This document shows, in pieces, positions 1 to 7,969 of a DNA stretch of 21,656 nucleotides (its first letter is position 1; each line of letters opens with the position of its first letter). Location: the NCBI GenBank assembly GCA_003242315.1, contig QGUY01000030.1:1-21656 (forward strand), read 5' to 3'. The notes below the pieces were generated by a model that did no database searches, was not told the origin of the DNA, and saw only the letters and a program-made list of their open reading frames with translations. Origin of the DNA: Bacteroidota bacterium. GTDB lineage: Bacteria > Bacteroidota > Bacteroidia > Cytophagales > Cyclobacteriaceae. The translations under genes were made by a program, and so were the position numbers.

Positions 1-23
1 TCGGAAATGTTTATAAGAGACAG
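1..23 (+). other. Probable residual tagmentation (Nextera-type) adapter at contig end
   Basis: Bases 1-23 match the last 23 bases of the Nextera read-2 adapter (the end of its flank plus the 19-bp Tn5 mosaic end, ending TATAAGAGACAG) at 21 of 23 positions. The differences are A for G at 6 and T for G at 11. The match ends exactly at base 23 and sits at the very edge of the window, where an untrimmed adapter would be. I recall the adapter sequence from general knowledge and have not searched for it. If correct, these bases are not genomic, and the codons they form in the SusC frame are artefactual. Confidence 0.8.
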
Positions 24-861
24 CCAATCTTTTATTCTCAAATACAATAATCCCGACAAATTTCCTAACGGCTATTATGAAGGTCAAAAGATCGGAGAGC
101 TCTGGGGTTACGTTACGGAAGGCTTCTTCACTTCGGTGGAGGACATCGCCAATCACGCCGATCAAAGCGAGTTCCTGTCAACTGCAAGAGGGGAGTATCT
201 GCCGGGTGACATAAAACTCAAGGATCTCAATGGCGATGGTGTCATTACTCCGGGTGATAACACTGTTGCGAACCCCGGCGACCGGATTATTATCGGTAAT
301 ACGTCGCCGCGATACACGTTTGGCGTAAACCTCTCGGCAGACTGGAACGGATTTTTTGTTAGCGCCTTTTTCCAGGGCGTTGGCAAACAGGATTGGTATC
401 CCCGATATGAATCGAATGTATTCTGGGGCCAGTACAACCGGCCATACGGCGATGTTCCTATGTGGCACCTGAAAGAGGGAATCATCTGGACTCCTGAGAA
501 TCCGAACTCGTTCTTCCCAAGATACGTATCGCGCCTGGCGAATCGTGAGGGGGGAATACTTCGTGAACAGCAAACCAAGTACGTGATGAATGCGGCCTAT
601 GTTCGCCTGAAGAACCTGCAGATCGGATACACTTTTTCCCCGAATATGCTGGAGGGGCTGAAGATCATCCGCGGTGCGCGCGTGTATATTTCGGCTGAGA
701 ATATCTGGACATGGTCGCCGCTCTATCGGATTATGGATAACGTTGATGTGGAGAACGCAACGGCTCCTTCCGATCAGCTGTTTACGTCGTCGAATGCAGG
801 GGACGGATACAATTACCCGATGCTTAAGGGCTTTACGTTAGGTATATCGGCAACTTTCTAA
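24..861 (+). CDS. SusC/RagA-family TonB-linked outer-membrane receptor, C-terminal part
   Basis: This is the C-terminal ~279 residues of a SusC-type TonB-dependent transporter, a family usually ~1000 residues long, so the plug and most of the barrel are missing. SusC forms the outer-membrane pore through which oligosaccharides are pulled by TonB; its SusD partner closes it like a lid. Evidence is the family-typical GELWGYVTEGFF stretch, the FGVNLSADWNGFFVSAFFQG barrel strands, the YVRLKNLQIGYTF strand and the closing YPMLKGFTLGISATF, which ends in the terminal Phe typical of outer-membrane barrels. The frame is open to base 1, but bases 1-23 look like adapter, so trustworthy coding starts at about 24-25. 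A susD gene follows after 10 bp, confirming the assignment. The substrate cannot be read from the sequence; the linked hexuronate genes suggest a uronic-acid-containing glycan (inference). Confidence 0.93.
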
Positions 862-871
862 TGCGACAACC

Positions 872-2698
872 ATGAAACTCAATCATACAAGAATCAACCT
901 TCGCCTGCTCTTCGTCGCATTCCTGGTGATGGCATGTGACCTCGAGGAGCTACCGATTGATACCGCGGATAAAGTTGCAGTTTTCGGTTCCGAAAGTGGA
1001 CTCGAATTGTATGCAACTTCATTTTACGACTGGATGCCTACGGCGAACAACATCCACCAGGCTGACGCTATTTCCGACTACTCCGCACGGCGGAATGTTC
1101 CTGATTTCCTAAGGCCTGGAGATGTTTACTCGGCGCGTAGTTCCGACAATACTTCAGCTTCCGGATACGACCTGGTGGCTATTGGAGGAATGAATGATTC
1201 GGAATGGAACTGGGGATGGAGGACGCTACGCAATCTGAATTACTTCCTGGTTAACAATACAAACCAAAATATTTCCTGGGATGTCCGACGCCACTACAAC
1301 GGCCTCGCCAGATTTTTCCGCGCCTGGTTTTATTTTGAAAAGGTTAAGAGGTACGGCGACGTACCGTGGATCAACAAGCCACTGGACGTTGAAGATCCAA
1401 AGCTATATTCAGGCAGAGACCCGCGCACGCTGGTGATGGACAGTGTGATGGCCGACATAGATTACGCTATCGCCAATATCAGAGAGATCAATGACCCTAC
1501 GAGAACATTGATCACGCCAGAGGTGGCAATGGCATTGAAGTCGCGCATTGCGTTGTTCGAAGGAACCTTCCGAAAATATCATACGGAACTGGGCTTGACG
1601 GGCACTGCAAATGAGTGGCTCTCGGAGGCCGCGGCAGCCGCGGAAGCTGTGATGAACACCGGTAAGTTCAGTCTGTACACCGGGGCGGGAGAGGATATGT
1701 CGTATCGGCAGTTGTTCATTTCAGATGACCCGGTGCAGCAAGAGATTATGCTCTGCGTGGCCTCCAGCACCGACCTGAACGTACGCCATTCGGCCAACTG
1801 GTACTTTACAAGCGCGACTACGGGCATCAGGTTTTCGTTCATCCGTCAGTTCATCAATACTTACCTGAAAATTGACGGCACGCCGTTTACCGACACCCCC
1901 GGCTACGAGACCATGACTTTTATGGATGAAGCGAAAGGCCGCGACAAGAGGTTGCAACAAACGATACGGATGGGTGACTATAAACGCATTAGCGGTGCTG
2001 CGGAAGTACCCGCACCGCCTGCGTTTACATACACCTACACGGGCTATCACCCCATCAAATGGAGCGTTGACAACATTTCCATTGACGGTGGTAACAACAA
2101 CACAAATGCGGTGTCTGTGTTCCGTTACGCAGAGGTCTTGCTTAACTACGCCGAAGCAAAGGCCGAATTGGGTACGATCACTGCCGAAGACTGGGCCAAA
2201 ACAGTGGGCGCCTTGAGGGCACGGGCCGGAATAACCGATGGCTTGACGACGTTGCCGAGTGTCATGGATCCTTACCTGCAATCTGTTTATTTCCCGGATA
2301 TCACAGATCCGGTGATTGCCGAAGTAAGAAGAGAACGGGGAATCGAATTGGCCATTGAAGGATTCCGTTTTTATGATGTTGTACGGTGGAAGCGGGGCGA
2401 GTTAATGGAGATGGAATGGCGCGGGTTCTACGTTCCGCAAGCTGACCAGCCGATGGACCTCAACGAGGACGGAATCCAGGATGTTTTCTTTTACACGACA
2501 TTGCCTGACGTGCAGGAATCCGGCGTGACCTATATAAATATAAATTCGGAGGCACACAAACTGGCCAACGGCACCAGTGGCGAAATCACCTGGTTAAGCA
2601 ATATTCCCAGGGAGTGGACTGATAAAAAGTACTATTATCCAATCCCGGAGACCCATCTGCTGACCAACCCTGAGCTGGGTCAGAACCCGGGATGGTGA
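872..2698 (+). CDS. SusD/RagB-family nutrient-binding outer-membrane lipoprotein
   Basis: This 608-residue protein is the surface glycan-binding partner of the SusC protein encoded just upstream. The N-terminus is a lipoprotein signal ending in the lipobox LVMAC, with Cys22 as the expected lipidated residue. The body is a SusD helical/TPR-like fold: the RHYNGLARFFRAWFYFEKVKRYGDVPW segment is the usual N-terminal motif, and RRERGIELAIEGFRFYDVVRWKRGE plus the terminal LGQNPGW are the usual C-terminal ones (quoted in parts of the family pattern). Length is normal for the family. ATG 872 is the only start that gives a proper signal peptide. It follows susC by 10 bp, so the two are co-transcribed, and a strong terminator follows 18 bp after the stop. 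The substrate is unknown; a uronic-acid oligomer is plausible from the neighbourhood. Confidence 0.95.
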   Translation: MKLNHTRINLRLLFVAFLVMACDLEELPIDTADKVAVFGSESGLELYATSFYDWMPTANNIHQADAISDYSARRNVPDFLRPGDVYSARSSDNTSASGYDLVAIGGMNDSEWNWGWRTLRNLNYFLVNNTNQNISWDVRRHYNGLARFFRAWFYFEKVKRYGDVPWINKPLDVEDPKLYSGRDPRTLVMDSVMADIDYAIANIREINDPTRTLITPEVAMALKSRIALFEGTFRKYHTELGLTGTANEWLSEAAAAAEAVMNTGKFSLYTGAGEDMSYRQLFISDDPVQQEIMLCVASSTDLNVRHSANWYFTSATTGIRFSFIRQFINTYLKIDGTPFTDTPGYETMTFMDEAKGRDKRLQQTIRMGDYKRISGAAEVPAPPAFTYTYTGYHPIKWSVDNISIDGGNNNTNAVSVFRYAEVLLNYAEAKAELGTITAEDWAKTVGALRARAGITDGLTTLPSVMDPYLQSVYFPDITDPVIAEVRRERGIELAIEGFRFYDVVRWKRGELMEMEWRGFYVPQADQPMDLNEDGIQDVFFYTTLPDVQESGVTYININSEAHKLANGTSGEITWLSNIPREWTDKKYYYPIPETHLLTNPELGQNPGW

Positions 2699-2716
2699 TT
2701 TGTGATGATGATTCAG

Positions 2717-2752
2717 GCAGAGGCGCCCAAAATTGGGCGTCTCTGCATTTTT
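2717..2752 (+). terminator. Rho-independent terminator after susCD
   Basis: A 14-bp stem, GCAGAGGCGCCCAA pairing with TTGGGCGTCTCTGC through one G-T wobble, is closed by a two-base loop in the sequence as written (probably four or more after fraying) and followed by ATTTTT. It lies just after the susD stop and ends the SusCD transcript. Confidence 0.92.
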
Positions 2753-2763
2753 ATCGCAATTTC

Positions 2764-2795
2764 TTTGACAATCTATATATAAATATCCTTATTTG
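2764..2795 (+). promoter_or_regulatory. Possible Bacteroidota-type promoter for padR
   Basis: TTTG at 2764-2767 is followed after 20 bp by CTTATTTG at 2788-2795. This resembles the Bacteroidota -33 TTTG and -7 TAnnTTTG elements, although the -7 box has CT in place of TA. It lies between the susCD terminator and the padR start in an AT-rich stretch. It is a pattern match only. Confidence 0.3.
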
Positions 2796-2814
2796 TATAA
2801 CAAAATATATAGAA

Positions 2815-3147
2815 ATGCGTAAGGAATACCTCGGTGAGTTTGAGGAGTTGGTATTGACGATCGTGGCGGTGCTTCAGGACGATGCGTATGGAATCCGTAT
2901 CGTCAATGAGATAAAGGAGCGCGTCGGGCGCCATGTCAACCTTAGCGCAGTACACGTAACGCTTTACCGGCTGGAGGATAAGGGTTATGTCAAGTCCCAC
3001 ATGGGTGGTGCCACCAGTGAAAGGGGAGGGCGGCGCAAACGCATATTCACCATAACGAACGCGGGGCTTGCTGTACTCCGCACGATGAAGGAAGCCAGGA
3101 TGGATCTTTGGAAGTTGATTCCGCAGCTAAAGTTTGTTGGGTCATGA
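2815..3147 (+). CDS. PadR-family transcriptional regulator
   Basis: This 110-residue small winged-helix repressor resembles the short PadR proteins that sit next to ABC/FtsX export genes in Bacteroidota. The first residues, MRKEYLGEFEELVLTIVAVL, are the typical PadR helix 1. DDAYGIRIVNEI and SAVHVTLYRLEDKGYV form the helix-turn-helix and wing, and GGRRKRIFTITNAG is the conserved wing strand and turn. The frame continues upstream of ATG 2815, but that part would run through the susCD terminator and has no PadR similarity, so 2815 is chosen. The neighbour downstream is a broken permease of the kind this regulator normally controls, so the regulator may have lost its local target. The family usually responds to small molecules; the ligand here is unknown. 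Confidence 0.9.
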   Translation: MRKEYLGEFEELVLTIVAVLQDDAYGIRIVNEIKERVGRHVNLSAVHVTLYRLEDKGYVKSHMGGATSERGGRRKRIFTITNAGLAVLRTMKEARMDLWKLIPQLKFVGS

Positions 3148-3677
3148 CGAAGACAGCTTCAACACCTCCTCGGTTTGCCGCCAAGTTCCTCCAATGCTTT
3201 CGCATTTGTTTGAAGGGGTTTACGGAGACTTGCTGGAGGAGTTTGAACGGGATGTTCGGAATATCGGAGTTGTCGTGTGAAGCGCTCACCAGGTACATGC
3301 CTGAATATGCAAATATGGATTATTAGGGAGGAGGCGACTCATGGTGTCATGGTTATGTTCTTTTAAAGCAGAATGGTGTAACTGTGAACGTCGAGGAGTA
3401 CCTCGCGAAACTGAATCGTAGCCGGAGTGAGTCGCACTTTTCCCACTTTCAACTTCAGCGACTGACAGCGACGCACCACGACCTGGAGACCGACCCTTTC
3501 AACTATGTGGTTCCGTATTGGCGATTTCCTGAGAACGACACCTACCGGGTGGCCATTGACTGGAAGGTTTTTCTCCTGGCAGGACGGTTAACTTTCACTT
3601 TCGTCTTATTGACCATCACATTCAGAACCCTGAAAACCGTTTTGATTAATCCGGCTGAGACGCTGAAGTACGAATGA
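3144..3677 (+). pseudogene. Decayed FtsX-type ABC transporter permease (remnant)
   Basis: Fragments of a Bacteroidota ABC/FtsX permease (normally ~800 residues) can be read across several disruptions. ATG 3144 overlaps the padR stop and begins MTKTASTPPRFAAKFLQ, the usual N-terminus. Near 3194 the frame must shift by one to continue as LFEGVYGDLLEEFERDVRNIG, the typical next segment, which ends at a TGA at 3277-3279. The frame through 3282-3323 then reads EALTRYMPEYANMDY, hits a TAG at 3324-3326, and continues in the same frame through GGGDSWCHGYVLLKQNG and a periplasmic-domain piece with QLQRLTATHHDLE. It ends with the C-terminal helix and tail (VFLLAGRLTFTF, NPAETLKYE). Most of the protein, including several membrane segments, is deleted. 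The 3384-3677 stretch is an open frame but only part of this remnant, so it is unlikely to be functional on its own. Confidence 0.82.
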
Positions 3678-3902
3678 ATTCATGACGGCCTATTCCCTGG
3701 GCTGCGTTGCAGGAAACGCCAATGCCTGCGTGTGGCGACTGCAAACAATGCAACTATCTCCCTTCTTAGGTGCGGCACACCTTGCTTTCTGCAAATACTC
3801 TTGCCATCTGTGAGCATATTATGGCACTTGTGAGCTCTTAGGGTCGATTATCATTGCTCAAGGAATGATCCAGGCGCAAAATCAACGCTAAATCTTAACC
3901 AT

Positions 3903-5216
3903 ATGAGCAGTCAAACTAACCTCCCGCGTTCGGCAGCAGGCTCGTCGGACACGAAACGACCCCGCTTTAAGTATCCGTTTCTCGGCACTATTCTTATCGC
4001 AACCATATTCGCTCTAGCCTTGTCGTGCGACGACGATGACGGACAAGTTTGCTCGGATTGTCCTAACTGTGTGGTGACACCCGACATGACGCAATCTGAG
4101 ATTCAGGAAATCCTGATTGATAGCCGGTGTCCCGCGGTCAAATTTCTGGCTGGCCTCTACAATCTTACGTCTACGCTTCACGTCGATGACAGAACGAATT
4201 TCAAGATCACCGGTGCAGGCAATGGTCAAACGATTCTTTCATTCGCCGGGCAGTCCGGTGGCAGTGACGGCCTGTTGGTAAACAATGCGGTGAACTTTAC
4301 CATCGAAGACCTGACGGTGAGGGATACAAAAGGTGAGGCCGTAAAGGTGAAAGATTCCAATGGCGTGACATTCCTCAATGTAGAGACAGTGTGGACTGCA
4401 GAGCGGTCTTCGGAAAATGGTGGTTACGGTATCTATCCTGTTCTCTGCACCAATGTACTGATCGATGGTTGTTACGCTCGCGGTGCCTCGGATGCGGGTA
4501 TCTACGTGGGGCAATCTACCAATGCTATCATCAGGAATTCCAAAGCAGAAGGAAACGTGATGGGAATCCAGGTGGAGAACACAATCAACGCGGATGTGTA
4601 TGGCAATGAGGTCCGCGACAACGCTGGCGGTATACTCGCTTTTGATCTTCAGGGGCTCACCCAGTACGGTTCACATACAAGAATATTTGACAATCTGGTT
4701 ATCGATAACAATGGAGACAACTTCGCGGTTGCAGGGGGATTTGCCGCGTTAGCGCCGGCAGGAACCGGCATTCTCATTATGGCGACACGCGATATCGAAG
4801 TTTTTAACAATACAATCGATGGAAACAACGTAGTGGGCGTTGGGGTGATTAGCTTTTACACCGTATCGATCCTCGGAGATATACCGATCACTGACCCGAA
4901 CTATGACGTCTTTTTTGAGAGAATCTACGTGCACGACAATGAATTTCAAAAAAGCGAAAAACTGAATACGGGACCTGGGCAAACGGAAATTGGCATGCTG
5001 CTGATCAGTCAGTTCGGAGGTTATCCAATTCCTGATATAGTAGTTGATGGAATATTCAAGCCCGATTCCGGAGACAATGGGGGACTTTGTCTCAAGGACA
5101 ACATTGATGCCGGCTTTGTGAACCTGGACATCCCAGGAGAATTTGCCAATCCGTCGTTCGATCCGACGAAGCATATCTGTGAAGGCAATGTACTGCCCCC
5201 GATCACACTTCCGTAA
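3903..5216 (+). CDS. Right-handed parallel beta-helix lipoprotein (partner of the diheme cytochrome)
   Basis: This 437-residue lipoprotein has a long N-terminus, a hydrophobic stretch at about 25-41 and a lipobox LALSC with Cys42. Four Asp follow directly; in Bacteroidota such acidic residues after the Cys often mark export to the cell surface (inference here). Residues ~80-330 are parallel beta-helix repeats: NVLIDGCYARGASDAGIYVG, NAIIRNSKAEGNVMGIQVEN, NADVYGNEVRDNAGGI and DIEVFNNTIDGNNVVGV show the repeating N-x-I/V-x-x-N/G-x pattern of about 22-24 residues. I recall a family of beta-helix proteins (TIGR03805) that regularly occurs beside an SO_2930-type diheme cytochrome (TIGR03806), function unknown; the next gene, 7 bp downstream, fits that partner. 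No polysaccharide-lyase catalytic residues can be assigned. It is the first gene of a three-gene operon. Confidence 0.85.
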   Translation: MSSQTNLPRSAAGSSDTKRPRFKYPFLGTILIATIFALALSCDDDDGQVCSDCPNCVVTPDMTQSEIQEILIDSRCPAVKFLAGLYNLTSTLHVDDRTNFKITGAGNGQTILSFAGQSGGSDGLLVNNAVNFTIEDLTVRDTKGEAVKVKDSNGVTFLNVETVWTAERSSENGGYGIYPVLCTNVLIDGCYARGASDAGIYVGQSTNAIIRNSKAEGNVMGIQVENTINADVYGNEVRDNAGGILAFDLQGLTQYGSHTRIFDNLVIDNNGDNFAVAGGFAALAPAGTGILIMATRDIEVFNNTIDGNNVVGVGVISFYTVSILGDIPITDPNYDVFFERIYVHDNEFQKSEKLNTGPGQTEIGMLLISQFGGYPIPDIVVDGIFKPDSGDNGGLCLKDNIDAGFVNLDIPGEFANPSFDPTKHICEGNVLPPITLP

Positions 5217-5223
5217 CTACACT

Positions 5224-6297
5224 ATGGCTATCCACAATTACCCGGCGATGGTACTGGCGTTCATTGTTTTGTCTTGCAATTCCGAACGGGATCCTGCTTA
5301 TAGGGGAATCATTACGCCACCGGAAGACGAGCCGTTTGAGTGGCTTTCTCAATACAACCTGTTTGCTACCCCCATTCGGAATTTGCAGCCATGGGCGGGG
5401 CCTGTGTCAAAATTCTTACCGTACGATCTGAACACACCACTGTTCAGCGACTACGCGAAGAAAGCAAGATTTATTTACGTTCCGCATGACAAGGCAGGCG
5501 CGTACAAGCCTACCGGCGTATTCGAGTTCCCGGCTGGTACCATCCTGGTAAAAAACTTCTATTACGACAGGCTGGGAGGCAAAGATTTAATTGAAACACG
5601 ACTGCTCATACGATACGCGGCGGAGTGGAAGGCGTATGTGTATGTGTGGAACGAAGACGATAGCGACGCTCAACTGACTATAGGAGGGATGGACCTTGAA
5701 CTTCCCAGTCCCGGCCCGGGCGGGGGCACGTTCAAGTATCATGTTCCCAACCAGAACGAATGCAAAGGCTGCCACTCTTTTAGTCGGCGACTTACACCAA
5801 TTGGTCCGAAGGCAGGTAATCTAAACCGCACGATTGTACTGGAAGGAACATCAACCGACCAAATTAAAGCGTGGCAGGCATACAGGCTACTTGCTGAAAT
5901 CAATTCATCCGATCAAGTGCCAACATATCCGATTTGGGATAATCCGTCCACTGGCAGTCTGGAGGAAAGAGCGCGGATATACCTCGATGTGAATTGTGGC
6001 CATTGCCATCGTCTCGAAGGTCCGGCAAACAACACTGGCCTTTACCTGAACATAGAAGAACAGGATCCCGGGCGTCTTGGATTTTGTAAGCAGCCGATCG
6101 CCGCTGGTCCTGGTTCTGGCGGCCGACCATATGACATTGTTCCCGGCGATCCCGACAAGTCGATTTTACTGTATCGGATGGAATCAGCAGAACCTGGCGA
6201 TCGCATGCCGGAACTAGGTCGCGAACTCGTCCATGACGAAGGTGTTGAACTCATCCGCCAGTGGATTGCATCCCTGGAGCCCCAAAACTGCAATTGA
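5224..6297 (+). CDS. SO_2930-family diheme c-type cytochrome lipoprotein
   Basis: This 357-residue exported haem protein has two CxxCH haem-binding motifs: CKGCH at residues 180-184 and CGHCH at 258-262. The sequence RMPELG near residue 327 could supply a methionine axial ligand to the second haem. The N-terminus is a short lipoprotein signal ending FIVLSC with Cys18. ATG 5224 is chosen because the frame upstream overlaps the beta-helix gene and would bury the signal peptide. The central part, with the NTPLFSDYAKKARFIYVP and FPAGTILVKNFYY segments, is characteristic of the family I know as SO_2930/TIGR03806, a conserved partner of beta-helix proteins like the one upstream. It probably carries electrons in the periplasm or at the outer membrane; donor, acceptor and any enzymatic role are unknown. 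It is translated 7 bp after the beta-helix gene. Confidence 0.87.
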   Translation: MAIHNYPAMVLAFIVLSCNSERDPAYRGIITPPEDEPFEWLSQYNLFATPIRNLQPWAGPVSKFLPYDLNTPLFSDYAKKARFIYVPHDKAGAYKPTGVFEFPAGTILVKNFYYDRLGGKDLIETRLLIRYAAEWKAYVYVWNEDDSDAQLTIGGMDLELPSPGPGGGTFKYHVPNQNECKGCHSFSRRLTPIGPKAGNLNRTIVLEGTSTDQIKAWQAYRLLAEINSSDQVPTYPIWDNPSTGSLEERARIYLDVNCGHCHRLEGPANNTGLYLNIEEQDPGRLGFCKQPIAAGPGSGGRPYDIVPGDPDKSILLYRMESAEPGDRMPELGRELVHDEGVELIRQWIASLEPQNCN

Positions 6298-6326
6298 ATT
6301 TCTCCTCAATTCTAACCTTTATTCAA

Positions 6327-7142
6327 ATGAAGACTTTATTTTCCATCAGTGTCGGCATTTTCGCCGCGCTACTTTGCTTTGGCGCCTACGCGCAATTTAT
6401 TGACATGAGTCCTATCCCGGATAGCACCGGCATCGTCGGGTTGAAGTATTCACGTGCATCGTACAAAACCGACTTTTTCTACGACGGACCCTCCGGGGGA
6501 TCAGCCGTGTACAAACTGTACGGTATGTTTCCCTTGAGGAATGGCTGGACGTTTAATGCTGAACTTCCCTTCGTTGTTGCAAAGGACGAGGGCGGTGACG
6601 ACAGTGGCTTTGCCAATGCCTACTTCGGTTTTCAGAGAGCAATCGGAACAAGGGGGAAATCGAATTTTGGATTTGGACTCTACCTTCCATTGATATCATC
6701 GTCGGATTATATACGTCCGTCAGTAGGGATCGTCAGCGATGTCTATGGGATATTTGAATTCACTGAAGCGATAACGATCAGGCTCAACTATGCCCACCAT
6801 CACATAGCAGAAAAAGGAGTTGTTTACGGATTCGAAATTGGCCCGGACATCTTTTTCCCTACCTACAGCGAAGGGAAGACGGAACTCCTCTTTCACTTTG
6901 CCGCGAAAGGTGGTTACGCCTTCGGCGGATTTACAGCCTGGGCCGAGATTGCCAACTTTGTGAACACCTCATCTGATAGTTGGATAACGGACATGATGAT
7001 TAGCAAACTCGTACTCGGTGGACAATTCACGAAGCCCCGCCTCCGACCCGGCATCTTTTACGGAATTCCACTGGATGAGAATACGACAGGGTATACGAAA
7101 AGTACGTTACATATCAAGCTGGACTTTGTGATCGGCCGCTGA
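6327..7142 (+). CDS. Putative outer-membrane beta-barrel protein
   Basis: This 271-residue protein has a clear Sec signal peptide cleaved after AYA (about residue 22). The rest alternates polar and hydrophobic residues with many aromatic and Gly residues (YKLYGMFPLRNGWTFNAELP, FGFGLYLPLI, ITIRLNYAHHH, FTAWAEIANFVN), as in outer-membrane barrels. The strand count looks like roughly 10-12 by eye, and the last residues, HIKLDFVIGR, form a plausible closing strand. Start 6327 gives the signal peptide; longer versions of the frame overlap the cytochrome gene. It lies 29 bp after the cytochrome gene and before a terminator, so it is the third gene of the operon. It may be a channel or anchor for the cytochrome and beta-helix proteins, but this is inference. 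I do not recognise a named family. Confidence 0.7.
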   Translation: MKTLFSISVGIFAALLCFGAYAQFIDMSPIPDSTGIVGLKYSRASYKTDFFYDGPSGGSAVYKLYGMFPLRNGWTFNAELPFVVAKDEGGDDSGFANAYFGFQRAIGTRGKSNFGFGLYLPLISSSDYIRPSVGIVSDVYGIFEFTEAITIRLNYAHHHIAEKGVVYGFEIGPDIFFPTYSEGKTELLFHFAAKGGYAFGGFTAWAEIANFVNTSSDSWITDMMISKLVLGGQFTKPRLRPGIFYGIPLDENTTGYTKSTLHIKLDFVIGR

Positions 7143-7165
7143 ACCCAATAGTTGGCGTATAGTGT

Positions 7166-7207
7166 AAAGGCAGTGACGTAAACCTTCGTTACTGCCTTTT
7201 CGTTTTT
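7166..7207 (+). terminator. Rho-independent terminator after the beta-helix/cytochrome/barrel operon
   Basis: The 13-bp stem AAAGGCAGTGACG pairs with CGTTACTGCCTTT (one G-T wobble) around an 8-base loop and is followed by TCGTTTTT. It separates the cytochrome operon from the epimerase gene that starts 16 bp later. Confidence 0.9.
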
Positions 7208-7223
7208 CTACCATATAAGTCTT

Positions 7224-7964
7224 ATGGCATCACTAAGAATCTTTGTTGCCGGTGCAAGCGGGGTAGTTGGCATGCCGTTGTGCCGGATGCTTCTTGATGA
7301 TGGGATGTATGTTATCGGCATGACACGACCCCGTCCTGATAGTCGACATGCCGATGCACTGCGAAAGATTGGGGTTGAACCTGTGATGGTGGACGTGTTC
7401 GACAAAGAACGCCTTCTGGAAGCCGTAACCCAGGCCAAACCTGACGTTATCATCCACCAGCTGACGGACCTTCCAGACGGGCTGGATCCGAAATTGATGC
7501 CTGAAGCGCGCTCGCGTAACGCACGCATTCGAAGGGAAGGCACCGCGAATTTGGTGAATGCCGCACGTGCAGCAGGAGTGAAGCGGGTAATTGCACAGAG
7601 CCTGGCATTTGTATACGCTCCCGGTCCGTTACCCTGGACAGAAGATGCGCCTCTGAATATTGACGACCCGGTTACAGGTGAAAGCGCGCGAGCCGTCGCC
7701 AGCCTGGAGGAACAGATACTGAGCGGTCCATACGAAGGGGTTGTGTTGCGCTATGGCAAGTTTTACGGACCGGGTACACGCTTTGACAGTCCGCCACCGG
7801 GTGGACCACTGCACGTCCATGCGGCTGCAGACGCTGCGCGAAAGGCGGTAACGCGGGGTCGCGCTGGAGTCTACAATATTGCTGAAGACGATGGCACGGT
7901 GTCAATTGCGCGTGCTAGAAGTGAACTTAGTTGGGATCCGACGTTCAGATACGAAAGGCTGTGA
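7224..7964 (+). CDS. NAD(P)-dependent epimerase/dehydratase, extended SDR family
   Basis: This 246-residue Rossmann-fold protein opens with RIFVAGASGVVGMPLC, the nucleotide-binding GxxGxxG motif. Later segments typical of sugar-nucleotide epimerase-like SDRs are VKRVIAQSLAFVYAPG, VVLRYGKFYGPGT, GVYNIAEDDGTVS and the terminal RSELSWDPTFR. The usual catalytic YxxxK is not evident, and the substrate is unknown. It is shorter than classical UDP-sugar epimerases (~310 residues), but the C-terminal motif shows it is complete. ATG 7224 lies only 16 bp after the upstream terminator, so its promoter either overlaps the terminator or some read-through occurs. It faces the ThuA gene tail to tail, with 5 bp between the stops. 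It may be unrelated to the hexuronate genes. Confidence 0.85.
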   Translation: MASLRIFVAGASGVVGMPLCRMLLDDGMYVIGMTRPRPDSRHADALRKIGVEPVMVDVFDKERLLEAVTQAKPDVIIHQLTDLPDGLDPKLMPEARSRNARIRREGTANLVNAARAAGVKRVIAQSLAFVYAPGPLPWTEDAPLNIDDPVTGESARAVASLEEQILSGPYEGVVLRYGKFYGPGTRFDSPPPGGPLHVHAAADAARKAVTRGRAGVYNIAEDDGTVSIARARSELSWDPTFRYERL

Positions 7965-7969
7965 ACATC

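Noticed and set aside
1721..2281. A 186-codon minus-strand frame opposite susD
   Set aside because: It is a shadow of susD, whose own reading frame has full family motifs.
3384..3677. A 97-residue open frame that could be called a small membrane protein
   Set aside because: Its sequence is the periplasmic and C-terminal part of an FtsX permease, in frame with the segment before the TAG at 3324. It is a remnant, and no start signal supports separate translation.
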